Below, piece by piece: positions 37,352 through 46,373 of a DNA stretch of 64,000 bases. Within the stretch, counting starts at the first letter, position 1; each line of letters opens with the position of its first letter. The stretch comes from CAVQBL01 sp963710715 (GTDB taxonomy: Bacteria; Pseudomonadota; Gammaproteobacteria; DSM-16500). The notes below the pieces were generated by a model. It made no database searches. It was not told the origin of the DNA and saw nothing but the letters and a program-made list of their open reading frames with translations. Where the stretch lies: the NCBI GenBank assembly GCA_963710715.1, contig CAVQBL010000008.1, forward strand, positions 1 to 64,000. The letters are read 5' to 3'. A program made the position numbers and the translations under genes.

Positions 37352-38302
37352 ATGTATATGTGGAATGTATGGTGCAGCAATTTTATATTCAAATGCATAT
37401 TGTCTATGCTAACGATCTTTAACGTTACCCCAGCCTCATATAGTTGGGATAAAGGCATTTACCTAACACAATACGTGTTAGAAAAACCAGATAGGTTGGA
37501 ATATTTAATCCGAGAAGCCAAAAACACCGGGATTAATACATTTATAGTCGATCATGACTATTACAGCTCGCATTATGCCCCTGCGATAGCCAAAGTCAAA
37601 GCAGCTGGCATTAAAAATGTTACTCGAATTGCAGTCTTCTCTGATGAGGCCAATAGCCAGCAAATTCATTCAAAAGCTCACTGGGAAGAAAAACTTAAAT
37701 TAGCTCAGGATGCAATTAAAGCGGGAGCCGACGCTATACAACTTGACTATATTCGTTATAGCTCTAAAGAACCCGCTAACCCCCAACATGTCAAAGATGT
37801 TTATCAAATAATTAAATGGTTTAAAGAAAAAATAAATGCAGAACATGTGCCGATGGAGATCGATATCTTTGGTGAAGTCAGTTACTATCCCTCCATACAC
37901 ATTGGCCAAGACATTAAAATGTTTGCTGATAGCGTTGATGGAGTAAACCCTATGGTTTATCCATCCCATTTTTGGCCTTATCAAAAATACTCTGCTGAAC
38001 CTTACAAAACCATTAATAATTCCTTAAATGCTTTGGAAGGACAATTTAACGATAATGCACCGTTTAAAGTGCACGCATTCATTGAAGCAGCAAACTTTCA
38101 TTACATTAAAAAGACTTCAGACGCACAAAAACAAAAATATTTATTGCAAGAAATCCGTGCTGTCGAAGATGCCAACAATGTTTCTGGTTGGTATGTTTGG
38201 AGCGCCAATAATGTCTATGAAAATTTATTCGAGGTATTAAAAAATAATAAAACAAAATCAGCGGATTCCCCCCCAAATAATACCCAAACAGAAGTGAGAT
38301 AG
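37352..38302 (+). CDS. Secreted glycoside-hydrolase-like TIM-barrel protein (DUF4015 type)
   Basis: A 316-aa protein with an N-terminal hydrophobic signal segment (about 10-30). The mature part begins near WDKGIYLTQ and shows TIM-barrel-type strands: GINTFIVDHDYY, GADAIQLDYIRYSS (conserved Asp and Arg), MEIDIFGEVSYY, VDGVNPMVYPSHFWP and GWYVWSANN. This is the pattern of the putative glycosyl hydrolase family DUF4015. A substrate is not known. The gene ends in a strong hairpin. Confidence 0.75.
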   Translation: MYMWNVWCSNFIFKCILSMLTIFNVTPASYSWDKGIYLTQYVLEKPDRLEYLIREAKNTGINTFIVDHDYYSSHYAPAIAKVKAAGIKNVTRIAVFSDEANSQQIHSKAHWEEKLKLAQDAIKAGADAIQLDYIRYSSKEPANPQHVKDVYQIIKWFKEKINAEHVPMEIDIFGEVSYYPSIHIGQDIKMFADSVDGVNPMVYPSHFWPYQKYSAEPYKTINNSLNALEGQFNDNAPFKVHAFIEAANFHYIKKTSDAQKQKYLLQEIRAVEDANNVSGWYVWSANNVYENLFEVLKNNKTKSADSPPNNTQTEVR

Positions 38303-38303
38303 A

Positions 38304-38337
38304 TTGCTGCGCCTCACAGAAGTGTGAGGCATAGCAA
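38304..38337 (+). terminator. Hairpin after the hydrolase-like gene
   Basis: Stem TTGCT-GCG-CCTCACA, loop GAAG, then TGTGAGG-CAT-AGCAA, 2 bp after the stop codon. The stem is strong with one internal bulge, but no T-run follows directly, so termination may be partial or need Rho. Confidence 0.55.
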
Positions 38338-38409
38338 TGACAAACTTCTTTTGTAATCAGTGTAAACAGCTACGAAATATTTTTTATTTGCTCTTTTCTA
38401 GCAGCAAGA

Positions 38410-38721
38410 TTAAATATCAATAATTGCCAGATCAACAAACAACCTGGTAAACCTGTCCCATGTGAGCACCTTCAATACTTTTGCTGTAAGTAAGCGCAAC
38501 TCGTATAGCAGGAACTGATTCAAAGCCACGAAAATTACAAACTCGTTTCTGCACGCTTCAATTTCGCTACTTTCTGAGTTAATGATTTCAGCCGTTTCTT
38601 TTATTATTTTTCCTTTGGCTGCCCAAAATAGGCAAGCTCTTTCTTTCATTTTTAAACGATGGTCATAGATAACATTGCTTTTTATTACTGCATGAGATAA
38701 AGCTGTGGGGTCACTGTCCAA
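38410..38721 (-). pseudogene. LuxR-type HTH protein remnant
   Basis: A 103-aa frame whose residues 24-58 resemble a degenerate LuxR HTH (KERACLFWAAKGK, then EIINSESSEIEACRNE), with key helix residues altered. The rest does not match a family. It is likely a decayed regulator. Confidence 0.35.
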
Positions 38722-38747
38722 CTATCACAGATCATCTCTATAACGAT

Positions 38748-38918
38748 ATGCCGCATAATTTTAAGCATGCATGGAGAACACCCGCAGAAAAAAACAAACG
38801 TGACCAAGAAATTGAAACACTCAATCTTGCTTCGTGGGATTTAAGCGCATTAGAGGACAAGTTAGATTCTGTTCCAGCTGTTATTATTAACAACGCTCGA
38901 AAAGGTCTTGTTAAGTAG
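38748..38918 (+). CDS. Short protein or C-terminal remnant, 56 aa
   Basis: ATG 38748 to TAG 38916-38918; reads MPHNFKHAWRTPAEKNKRDQ, then SWDLSALEDKLDSVPAVII. Codons upstream remain open for some way, so it may be the tail of a longer lost protein. No family recognised. It lies just before the higA-like gene but is not a HigB toxin. Confidence 0.35.
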   Translation: MPHNFKHAWRTPAEKNKRDQEIETLNLASWDLSALEDKLDSVPAVIINNARKGLVK

Positions 38919-38963
38919 CTGCGATAGCGCCTAATATAATTCAACACGGCATTTTATTGCTGC

Positions 38964-38987
38964 TATCCTATTTACCAGTATAGGATA
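38964..38987. promoter_or_regulatory. Inverted repeat upstream of higA-like gene
   Basis: TATCCTAT-N8-ATAGGATA; its centre contains TACCAGTATA, similar to the TACCGGTATA core of the palindrome after the gene. A likely operator for the antitoxin itself. Confidence 0.5.
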
Positions 38988-39016
38988 CAGCACCTATACG
39001 TAGGAAATTGTTATTT

Positions 39017-39322
39017 ATGGCATCCAAATATAGACCACCCACGCACCCTGGTGAAATTCTGCTTAAAAATTTTTTAGAACCTTTGGGTCTATCTCAAAAA
39101 CAATTTGCCGAACACCTGGGATGGACATACCCTCGACTTAATGAAATTGTCAATATGCGCCGTGGTGTAACGGCCGACTCGGCATTGGCGTTTGCCGAAG
39201 CTTTCGGAATAACAGCTGAATTCTGGCTTAACCTTCAACGTGATTGGGATTTATGGCATGCAAGACAAACACATGTTGCTGTGAAGTTGTTATCAAAAAT
39301 AAAGGAAAAGAGCGGTAAATAA
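39017..39322 (+). CDS. HigA/VapI-type antitoxin, XRE family
   Basis: About 101 aa. It has the HigA signature (THPGEILLKNFLEPLGLSQ, an XRE HTH, then TAEFWLNLQRDWDLW). I start at 39017 with AGGAA upstream; 39008 is possible. HigA binds and neutralises the HigB RNase and represses its own promoter. No higB-like gene is found upstream or downstream, so it is solitary here. Two related palindromic sites bracket it. Confidence 0.9.
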   Translation: MASKYRPPTHPGEILLKNFLEPLGLSQKQFAEHLGWTYPRLNEIVNMRRGVTADSALAFAEAFGITAEFWLNLQRDWDLWHARQTHVAVKLLSKIKEKSGK

Positions 39323-39341
39323 TAAAACTTATTGAGGTGCC

Positions 39342-39359
39342 TCATATACCGGTATATGA
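39342..39359. promoter_or_regulatory. 18-bp perfect palindrome downstream of higA-like gene
   Basis: TCATATACCGGTATATGA is a perfect palindrome 33 bp before the next start codon. It shares a TACC-GTATA core with the inverted repeat upstream of higA, so the HigA-like protein may also control the following gene. Confidence 0.5.
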
Positions 39360-39391
39360 TATAATGCATTGATGAGTAAGGGTGCCAAGCT

Positions 39392-40156
39392 ATGGTTGAT
39401 CCTATTGATGCAGTCCTTGGTATTGCCATCTATTGGTTCTTTCTGGGAATTGTAGGTGGGGTCGTTCTGCGTAGCTGGACAAGATATTTGCGAGATTTTT
39501 TCTTATTAGGTGCCTTAGGTAGTGTCTTCTTACTCATCAATTGTAGTTTGTCACTTAATGCATCCCCTTCAAGCTTTGTACCCGCTATCGGTATTCCAGG
39601 CTATCCTTTCCGTTTTCACTGGGACCCTCTCTCAGGTTTTTTCTTAATTCTATTCAGTGTGGCATCATTTGGTATCAGTATTTTTTCGAGTGATTACTTT
39701 AGACACCTTACTCCTCGTATGCAGAGTATGATTTGCTTTAATTATCATTTGTTTCTTGCCAGCATGGCTTGGGTGCTGATAGCAGCAGACGCTTATAGCT
39801 TCTTGATTGCGTGGGAACTCATGGCGTTGTCCTCTTATTTTTTAATTGTTGCTTTTAAATCGACGCAAGAAACGCAGCATGCTGGTTTTTTATATTTTTT
39901 AATTGCACATATTGGTGCTTTAGCCATTCTGTTAAGTTTTGCTTTAATGCTACAAAGCCAAACCGATTTTAGTTTTGCTGCTATGCAGCATGCACAGCTC
40001 TCTCCGGCTTTTGCAAGCATTGTATTCCTATTAGCGTTAGTAGGGTTTGGTGCAAAAGCTGGGCTATTACCTTTTCATGTGTGGTTGCCAGAGGCACATC
40101 CTGCTGCTCCTTTGGCTGTCCACCTACCCCGTATGCCATCTTACAAGGAATCTTGA
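39392..40156 (+). pseudogene. Truncated HyfB/Nqo-like proton-pumping membrane subunit
   Basis: A 254-aa frame with about seven hydrophobic helices. WELMALSSYFLI (conserved Glu) and KAGLLPFHVWLPEAHPAAP are hallmarks of complex I / hydrogenase-4 / Mrp antiporter subunits, which normally have 14 helices and over 480 aa. Directly after PEAHPAAP the sequence changes to LAVHLPRMPSYKES and stops, so the C-terminal half has been lost and the break abuts the pckA leader. Not functional as an ion pump. Confidence 0.8.
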
Positions 40157-40194
40157 CGGCAGTTCAACAACCCAGCACAGAGAGGAACCCACTG

Positions 40195-41760
40195 ATGTCT
40201 AAAATGATTACCCAAACAGATAATAAGAATACTGTACATCGTAATTTACCTTTAAAAGCATTACTCAATGTCGCCTTATCACGTGGGGAAGGAAAGCTTG
40301 CGAAGAATGGCGCGCTTTCTGTTATTACAGGTCGACGTACAGGGCGTTCACCCCAAGATCGTTTTATCGTTCGAGATGAAATTACACTTAACGAAGTGGA
40401 TTGGGGAACAGTTAATCAAGCTATTTCACCCGAAGTTTTCGATAAGTTATGGCAGCGTGCACAGGAACACCTGAATTCCCATACTCATTTTATTTCACAT
40501 TTAGCAGTGGGTGCAGATGAGACTTATCAAATTCCCGTCACTGTCATTACAGATTTAGCATGGCATCAATTATTCTGTTATTACGCATTTATACGTACTT
40601 TTTCACCTAGCGATTCTACTAAAACTTGGACGCTCCTCAACGTTTCTCAGTTTAAAACTGATCCTGAGCGAGATGGTGTAAAAAGTGATGCTACAATGAT
40701 TATCAACTTTAAAAAGAGAAAAATTTTATTATGCGGTTTACTTTATGCAGGTGAAATGAAAAAGGCAATGTTCGCTGTAATGAATTTCTTAGTCCCTCCA
40801 CAAGGCGTTTTACCTATGCATTGTGCGGCAAATGTTGGTCATGATGGTAATGTTGCATTGTTCTTTGGTCTTTCTGGTACGGGTAAAACAACGTTGTCTG
40901 CTGACCCTGATCGATATTTAATTGGCGATGATGAACATGGTTGGGGGAATAATGGTGTATTTAATTTTGAAGGTGGATGCTATGCAAAATGCATCAATCT
41001 TTCTGCTGAGCGCGAACCTCTTATCTGGCAGGCAATTCGAGACGGTGCCATTATGGAAAATGTGGTATTAGATGAAACAACTTTAGCGCCTCGTTATGAA
41101 AATGACAGCCTGACGCAAAATACTCGTGCGGCCTATCCATTGGAACACATTGAACTACGAGTTAAGCAAAATCGTGGGGGACACCCTAACGCTATTATAT
41201 TTCTAACATGCGATCTTTATGGTGTCTTACCACCCGTTGCAAAACTCAGTAAAGAGCAAGCTGCTTATTATTTTTTAAGTGGTTATACGGCACTTGTCGG
41301 AAGTACTGAAGTAGGCCAAGGCAGCGGGATCAAACAAACATTCAGTACATGTTTTGGAGCTCCATTTTTTCCGCGTTCTCCGGATGTTTATGCAAACTTA
41401 CTAATGCATCATATTGATCAGGCAAATTGTCCTGTTTACCTTGTTAATACGGGTTGGACAGGTGGTGCATATGGCGAAGGTGGAAAACGCTTTGACATAC
41501 CGACTACTCGCACAATTATAAATGCCATTCTGAATCGAGAATTGGATAGTGCATGTTATGAAGTGATGCCCAAATTCAAGCTTGCCATTCCAACGTCTAT
41601 TAAAGGAATTGATACAAAGATTCTTAATCCAAAAAATGCTTGGCGGAATGCTTCAGATTACAATCGATATGCAAAACAATTGATTGAAGCATTTATTACT
41701 AATTTCAAGAGGTTTAAAGTATCACCTGAAATCATAGCAGTTGGGCCGGAATTAGTATGA
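40195..41760 (+). CDS. pckA: Phosphoenolpyruvate carboxykinase (ATP)
   Basis: A 521-aa protein, full length for the family. It has GRSPQDRF near the start, the P-loop GLSGTGKTTLS (about 228), IGDDEHGW, EGGCYAKCINLS, GYTALVGSTE and NTGWTGGAYGEGGKRF. The enzyme converts oxaloacetate and ATP to phosphoenolpyruvate, CO2 and ADP, the first committed step of gluconeogenesis from amino acids. I start at 40195 after AGAGAGGAA; longer frames run into the truncated subunit gene. A complete central-metabolism gene in mobile DNA is unusual; it could be a metabolic supplement in a host cell. Confidence 0.95.
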   Translation: MSKMITQTDNKNTVHRNLPLKALLNVALSRGEGKLAKNGALSVITGRRTGRSPQDRFIVRDEITLNEVDWGTVNQAISPEVFDKLWQRAQEHLNSHTHFISHLAVGADETYQIPVTVITDLAWHQLFCYYAFIRTFSPSDSTKTWTLLNVSQFKTDPERDGVKSDATMIINFKKRKILLCGLLYAGEMKKAMFAVMNFLVPPQGVLPMHCAANVGHDGNVALFFGLSGTGKTTLSADPDRYLIGDDEHGWGNNGVFNFEGGCYAKCINLSAEREPLIWQAIRDGAIMENVVLDETTLAPRYENDSLTQNTRAAYPLEHIELRVKQNRGGHPNAIIFLTCDLYGVLPPVAKLSKEQAAYYFLSGYTALVGSTEVGQGSGIKQTFSTCFGAPFFPRSPDVYANLLMHHIDQANCPVYLVNTGWTGGAYGEGGKRFDIPTTRTIINAILNRELDSACYEVMPKFKLAIPTSIKGIDTKILNPKNAWRNASDYNRYAKQLIEAFITNFKRFKVSPEIIAVGPELV

Positions 41761-41800
41761 GACACTTTTTTAATCTCATGCAATACATATAGGTGAAAGT

Positions 41801-42253
41801 ATGCTAGATGGCCCTTTAATATTTCGAATTTTATTTTTAGATACAGAAAATTCTTGTTGTTCGCAAATAGCAGAAGGATGGTGTCATCACTTGAGTGGTC
41901 GTTATATTGAAGTAAAATCTGCAGGAACAGTAGCAACTGACTTGCATCCTAAAGCAGTTGCTACTATGAAAGAAATTGGTATTGATATTTCAAAACAAAG
42001 ATCAAAGCAATTAACTCCAGAAATGTTAGGATGGGCTGATTTCTTAATTACACTTTCTCAACAGGTTGATGAACAATGTCCATCATTACCAAGAGGCTTA
42101 CAAAAAATGTGTTGGACGCTTTTTAATCCTAAAAAAATGACGGAAAATTCTGAAGAAGTAGTAAATCAATTTAGAAAAGTGCGCGACGAAATTCAACAAA
42201 AAATATTGACGCTTCACGCAGATATAAAAGAATGGCAAAAAATTCGGGGATAA
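41801..42253 (+). CDS. LMW-phosphatase/ArsC-like protein with altered catalytic loop
   Basis: A 150-aa protein with the low-molecular-weight tyrosine phosphatase/arsenate reductase fold (ILFLDTENSCCSQIAEGW, SAGTVATDLHPKAV, GIDISKQRSKQL, FLITL). The family loop is C-T-x-N-S-x-R-S; here the nucleophilic Cys is Asp14 and the loop Arg is Cys20, so ordinary catalysis should be lost. Two Cys (19, 20) remain nearby. It sits 22 bp before a SET-domain gene in the same direction and could be a binding or regulatory pseudo-enzyme. Confidence 0.8.
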   Translation: MLDGPLIFRILFLDTENSCCSQIAEGWCHHLSGRYIEVKSAGTVATDLHPKAVATMKEIGIDISKQRSKQLTPEMLGWADFLITLSQQVDEQCPSLPRGLQKMCWTLFNPKKMTENSEEVVNQFRKVRDEIQQKILTLHADIKEWQKIRG

Positions 42254-42275
42254 TTTTTTAAAGGCTATGCAGTAA

Positions 42276-43346
42276 ATGTCTAAATATTTTGCATCTCTTC
42301 TTCCATTTTATGTTACTCCTACAACAATTTTGGTTAGTGATAAGCTTCCTTGTCATGCCGCAAAAATTAAACGCATACCAATAAAATATATTCTCGAGGA
42401 GCTTAAGAGAGAAACTTGGATAGAAGGCTTATATGCGAGGAAAGAAGATGTAGATCAGATAAACCGTTATAAAAATCGAGATGGTCAATATAAAAATGAC
42501 TTCGATGAAAAACAATTTTTAAATTGGGTGAAAACGATTGAAGCTAACACCGCTATATGTGAAATGGAGAATAAAAACGTTGGGAAAGGAATTTTTGTCC
42601 CACCCGAAAAAAAATTACCTAAAGGTACTTTTATCCCATCTTCGGGGATTATTAAACTTGATCCTACTAATGAAGAATTAGAAACAAAAAATCACTGTTC
42701 GGCACTTCAAGATTTAAATTCTCCAAAAAGAAAAATATATGGTCTTGTTGATCCAGCGAAAATAGGAGGAATTCTTGATCTTATAAATCATGCGCCCAAT
42801 GATGAAGAAATAGAAAATTTCAAGTTTAAAAATGCATCGGTAAAAGAAAACGTTGCCACCGCTAATCTTAAAAGCACAATTAAATTTTATAATGGTTACG
42901 CCATCATGGGTGTAGAGGTCTTTCAAGATATTGATGGTGGAAAATATGGTAAGCAACTCTTGTGGTCATACGCCAAACCCGATGAGTATCTTCCACGTCA
43001 TCAGTCTGAGTTAGACCATCCAATTCTTTTATTATTTGACAATCGCAACGAACATAATGGCGAAATTATCGACGTAAACAATTATAATTTGAAAAAAATA
43101 AGCATTTTTCTTGATACGGGAGAGATACTACTTCGAAAAGTTGCTTCCTTAACGCGGTGGGAATTAATGGAAAATTCTCCTGAATCAGGATTTATCTTCT
43201 CCATAGAAGATCCATATTCATCTACTCAATCAGAAGCTATACAATCTTCCATTTTTCATGGTTTTTTACAAGCTTACTTGAAACAAAATCCAGTGGCCGA
43301 TCGGGTAATTATAAAGATTCCTGCTACTGATGCTTTTTTATTATAG
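42276..43346 (+). CDS. SET-domain protein, candidate effector methyltransferase
   Basis: A 356-aa protein. Residues about 105-250 follow the SET pattern: GKGIFVPPEKKLPKGTFIP at the start, an insert, then LDLINHAPND (the INH/NHS motif that binds SAM) near 170, and YAIMGVEVFQDI with GKQLLWSY in place of GEEL-YDY at the end. SET proteins methylate lysines; in Legionella a secreted SET effector modifies host histone or other proteins. The flanking regions have no known domain. Pairing with the upstream phosphatase-like gene suggests joint transfer. Catalytic activity is not certain. Confidence 0.65.
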   Translation: MSKYFASLLPFYVTPTTILVSDKLPCHAAKIKRIPIKYILEELKRETWIEGLYARKEDVDQINRYKNRDGQYKNDFDEKQFLNWVKTIEANTAICEMENKNVGKGIFVPPEKKLPKGTFIPSSGIIKLDPTNEELETKNHCSALQDLNSPKRKIYGLVDPAKIGGILDLINHAPNDEEIENFKFKNASVKENVATANLKSTIKFYNGYAIMGVEVFQDIDGGKYGKQLLWSYAKPDEYLPRHQSELDHPILLLFDNRNEHNGEIIDVNNYNLKKISIFLDTGEILLRKVASLTRWELMENSPESGFIFSIEDPYSSTQSEAIQSSIFHGFLQAYLKQNPVADRVIIKIPATDAFLL

Positions 43347-43367
43347 CTATAGAAGTCAAGGAGAAAT

Positions 43368-43499
43368 ATGTTTCCACCTCTACCTAAAGACACCATGATC
43401 TATACCATTCAAGGACCGCGTTCTTTTGAGGTAGCAAGAACAATGGGGCATACGCTGGCGATAACCTATACCGACCCAAAAAGATTATATTTCAATTAA
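43368..43499 (+). pseudogene. Short frame, probably start of a frameshifted gene
   Basis: AAGGAGAAAT precedes ATG 43368. It encodes 43 aa (MFPPLPKDTMIYTIQGPRSF and so on); beyond the stop another frame continues plausibly (QLKEVIFVGGYNLGSAG) until it meets the convergent MFS gene. Probably the 5' part of a truncated gene; no family recognised. Confidence 0.35.
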
Positions 43500-43590
43500 A
43501 AGAAGTAATCTTTGTGGGTGGTTATAATCTAGGATCAGCGGGCACCATCGTGCGAAAACATACGGTTATAAAAAACGTTCTAAAAATAAT

Positions 43591-44763
43591 CTATTGCTTA
43601 ATAATAGCATCATTTTTCGTTTCTGGTAACGCAAAAGCATAAAGAAACAATCCAGCAACCGCTATCATCGCCAATAATATAAATCCAATATAGAATCCAT
43701 AAATTTTTGTAACAAATCCGGCAACGATATTGCTAATGGATGAACCAATACCTATACATAATCCAAGGACACCTATCAAAAAATTAAAGCGACCTGTTCC
43801 TGTCGCTAAATCTGAAATAATGATAACTGCGATCACACCAAAAATGCCGGCACTGATACCATCCAATAATTGAATCATGAGTAAATGATAAGAATTATTG
43901 GTTATTGAAAATAATATGGCACGGAGAATTAAAAAGATAAAAGCAAGTAAAAAAATCGGTTTTCTACCTATTTTGTTAATTATAAAACCCAAAGAATATG
44001 CGACAATCATCATGACAACTTGCGCTAATACAATGCAACTCGCCATAAATATTGAATCTCTGTCAGGATTTATCTTTGCGAGTTTCTGCCCAACCAATGG
44101 TAACTGTGCAGCATTTGCAAAGTGAAAAATAATGACTGCGCTGAAAAATATTAATATGGGTTTTGACGTTAATAATTGTATAAAACTTATTGGAATCGCT
44201 TGTAATTCTGTGGTCGGTAGCTCTCTTGCAATGGAATGATTGATTTCATTTGGATTGATTAACAACAATGGAACCAAAGCAATTACTGAAAAAATAATAG
44301 TACAATAGATTATCCAAGAATGGCCATATAATTGAGCAATAATGCCAATCGTCACCATTGTAAAAACAGTACCAGCATGAACAAGTGATTCATTGATTGT
44401 AACCCGTTTAGGGAAATATTCTCTGCCTACTAATCCAAGTGTAATTGCTGCAATTGAAGGAGGAATAATACTTGAAGCTATTCCAACCAGAGATTGTGCT
44501 GCGATAATAGGATAAAAAGAGGATTGGCTTAAAATAATATAGCAACTTAAAATGACACAGCCACATGCAATTCCTATCAGCGATCTTTTAAAACGAATAG
44601 CATCGACTATTATTCCACTCGGTATTTGGAAAATTGCACCCACAATCCCTGTTACCGCCAGTGCAACACCGACTTGGCTTGGATCCCATCCTAAATGTGA
44701 TCGCAAATAGATAGCAAGGATAGGACCGATACCACCTTGAATGTCCGATATAAAAAATATCAT
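43591..44763 (-). CDS. Major facilitator superfamily transporter
   Basis: A 390-aa protein with about 11-12 hydrophobic helices, an MFS-like loop after helix 2 (IVDAIRFKRSLIG) and the related loop NKIGRKPIF in the second half. The frame may originally begin at 44809 (MKKSLSF) because the sequence HSIFALSLMIFF continues the helix upstream and a one-base difference in a T-run separates it. It is the last of four minus-strand genes with crcB, DUF190 and an ArsB/NhaD-like permease. Substrate unknown; an efflux role is likely. Confidence 0.85.
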   Translation of the reverse strand: MIFFISDIQGGIGPILAIYLRSHLGWDPSQVGVALAVTGIVGAIFQIPSGIIVDAIRFKRSLIGIACGCVILSCYIILSQSSFYPIIAAQSLVGIASSIIPPSIAAITLGLVGREYFPKRVTINESLVHAGTVFTMVTIGIIAQLYGHSWIIYCTIIFSVIALVPLLLINPNEINHSIARELPTTELQAIPISFIQLLTSKPILIFFSAVIIFHFANAAQLPLVGQKLAKINPDRDSIFMASCIVLAQVVMMIVAYSLGFIINKIGRKPIFLLAFIFLILRAILFSITNNSYHLLMIQLLDGISAGIFGVIAVIIISDLATGTGRFNFLIGVLGLCIGIGSSISNIVAGFVTKIYGFYIGFILLAMIAVAGLFLYAFALPETKNDAIIKQ

Positions 44764-44819
44764 TAAACTTAATGCAAATATGCTATGAAAAAGAGAGTGA
44801 TTTTTTCATTCATTCCCCT

Positions 44820-46049
44820 TCAAAGAAAAAATATATATATTAAAATATTCATAATTGTCAGTGGCATACCTAATTTGATAAATTCAAAAAATCCAAATCC
44901 TTTTATTCTACGCTTCTCGGTATTTTGCACGATAATGACATTACTCGCGGCACCTAAAATAGATAGATTACCTGCAATCGTGCTGCCTACTGCTAAGGCT
45001 AAATATTGTGGATCAGGTACATGATGATGTATTAATAACGGCAAATACAACGCAACTAATGGGACATTTGAAATGAATTGACTAAGAATTACGCTTATTA
45101 TCAAAATAATTGGGATCTGCGCAACGCCTAAATGATATTTATTAATATTATCTTGAAAAAAGCCACTGTCCCATACGCTTTGCATGAGGATAAATGTGCT
45201 TGCAAAAAAGATGAGTGTTCCCCAATCAAGCTTTTTTAATAAATTCCATCTTTGCTTGCTTAAAAAGATAGGTAAGGCTGATATTAACGCGATATAACTA
45301 AAATTAATTCGAAGCGGAGATTGAATAAAATCTGTTGCTATCTTAGCGACTATTAAAAGAAACATAATGACTAAACTTATTTTGACTAGCACAACAGTTT
45401 GATAGTGATTGATCGGAGAAGGCGCGGGCTTTTCAATACGTTCATTTAATATATTTCTGTAGATAAAATAAATAAATAGATATGTGACGATAAGATTCAT
45501 CACAGTAGGAATGGCTAACGGCTTAATAAATTCAAGAAATGGTGATGCCATTCCACTTTTCACTGCGATTAATAAATTTTGAGGGTTTCCAATAGGGCTT
45601 ACTGCACTGCCTATAGTGATTGAAAATGCTAACGCGAATAGTAATGGTTTAGTTAAATTTTTATGCGATTTGCATAATTGCAAAATGATAGGTGTTCCAA
45701 CGATAGCAATCGTATCATTCATCAGCAATGCTGCACTTAATCCAAGTATAAAAACAATGATTAACAATGCTTGTTTCCCTGTGCGGGCATAGAAAAAAAT
45801 TTTGTCTGTTAAATGCTCTAAATAACCGCTTTCTTCTGCCGCTTGAGAAATTAAAAAAACACCAAATAAATACAACATCACATCAGGTTCGATCGCAGTT
45901 AAAGCACGGAGCGGCGATATTTGTTGGCATGCTATAGAAATAGCGGCACCAACTGCCATAATTAACCATATAGGAACAATAATTTTTATTATTCTCCGCA
46001 ATGCAATGGCGACTAATACAATTAAAAGAATAACAATGGCTATTGGCAT
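44820..46049 (-). CDS. ArsB/NhaD/SLC13-type ion permease
   Basis: A 409-aa protein with about 11 membrane helices. EPDVMLYLFGVFLISQAAEESG and MNDTIAIVGTPIILQLC, then SAVSPIGNPQNLLI and the mirrored half (SNVPLVALYLPLL, GSTIAGNLSILGAASNVIIV) are typical of the ion-transporter superfamily that includes ArsB, NhaD and citrate carriers. Ion or organic anion export is likely. It lies 21 bp after the DUF190 gene and probably belongs to its operon; with CrcB nearby a halide or anion stress role is possible. Confidence 0.85.
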   Translation of the reverse strand: MPIAIVILLIVLVAIALRRIIKIIVPIWLIMAVGAAISIACQQISPLRALTAIEPDVMLYLFGVFLISQAAEESGYLEHLTDKIFFYARTGKQALLIIVFILGLSAALLMNDTIAIVGTPIILQLCKSHKNLTKPLLFALAFSITIGSAVSPIGNPQNLLIAVKSGMASPFLEFIKPLAIPTVMNLIVTYLFIYFIYRNILNERIEKPAPSPINHYQTVVLVKISLVIMFLLIVAKIATDFIQSPLRINFSYIALISALPIFLSKQRWNLLKKLDWGTLIFFASTFILMQSVWDSGFFQDNINKYHLGVAQIPIILIISVILSQFISNVPLVALYLPLLIHHHVPDPQYLALAVGSTIAGNLSILGAASNVIIVQNTEKRRIKGFGFFEFIKLGMPLTIMNILIYIFFL

Positions 46050-46070
46050 TATTTATCCGTCAAACTAAAA

Positions 46071-46373
46071 TCAATCGTTTGCTTTAGCATCCCAAAAAAT
46101 AACGTGCTCATGCTTGATAGTCTTGCTTAAATATTCTAAGGCTGAGTTAACTTTGTCTTTGCTATCAAAAAATTCAATAGCAAGAGGCAGATCCAAGGAA
46201 AGATCTATCAACGAAGCAGTATGATTTCCAGTTGCACCAAAACCACTGATGGCTCTAAATACACTAATGCCACGAATTTTAGCTTCATTTTTTAAATAGT
46301 TCACAACTGTATTAAGCAGATGTTCTGATTCCATTACATAAATTCTCACGATCGTGACATCAATTGTTTTCAT
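46071..46373 (-). CDS. DUF190-family small protein
   Basis: About 100 aa; starts MKTIDVTIVRIYVMES. DUF190 proteins are small PII-like ferredoxin-fold proteins often encoded next to crcB. The start codon overlaps the crcB stop (ATGA), which sets the start at 46373 rather than the longer frame. A role as partner or regulator of the fluoride channel is suggested by this pairing in many genomes. Confidence 0.8.
   Translation of the reverse strand: MKTIDVTIVRIYVMESEHLLNTVVNYLKNEAKIRGISVFRAISGFGATGNHTASLIDLSLDLPLAIEFFDSKDKVNSALEYLSKTIKHEHVIFWDAKAND

Noticed and set aside
43500..43640. Signal-peptide-like plus-strand frame ending in SGNAKA
   Set aside because: It is antisense to the end of the MFS gene; the apparent signal peptide is a by-product of its hydrophobic helix.
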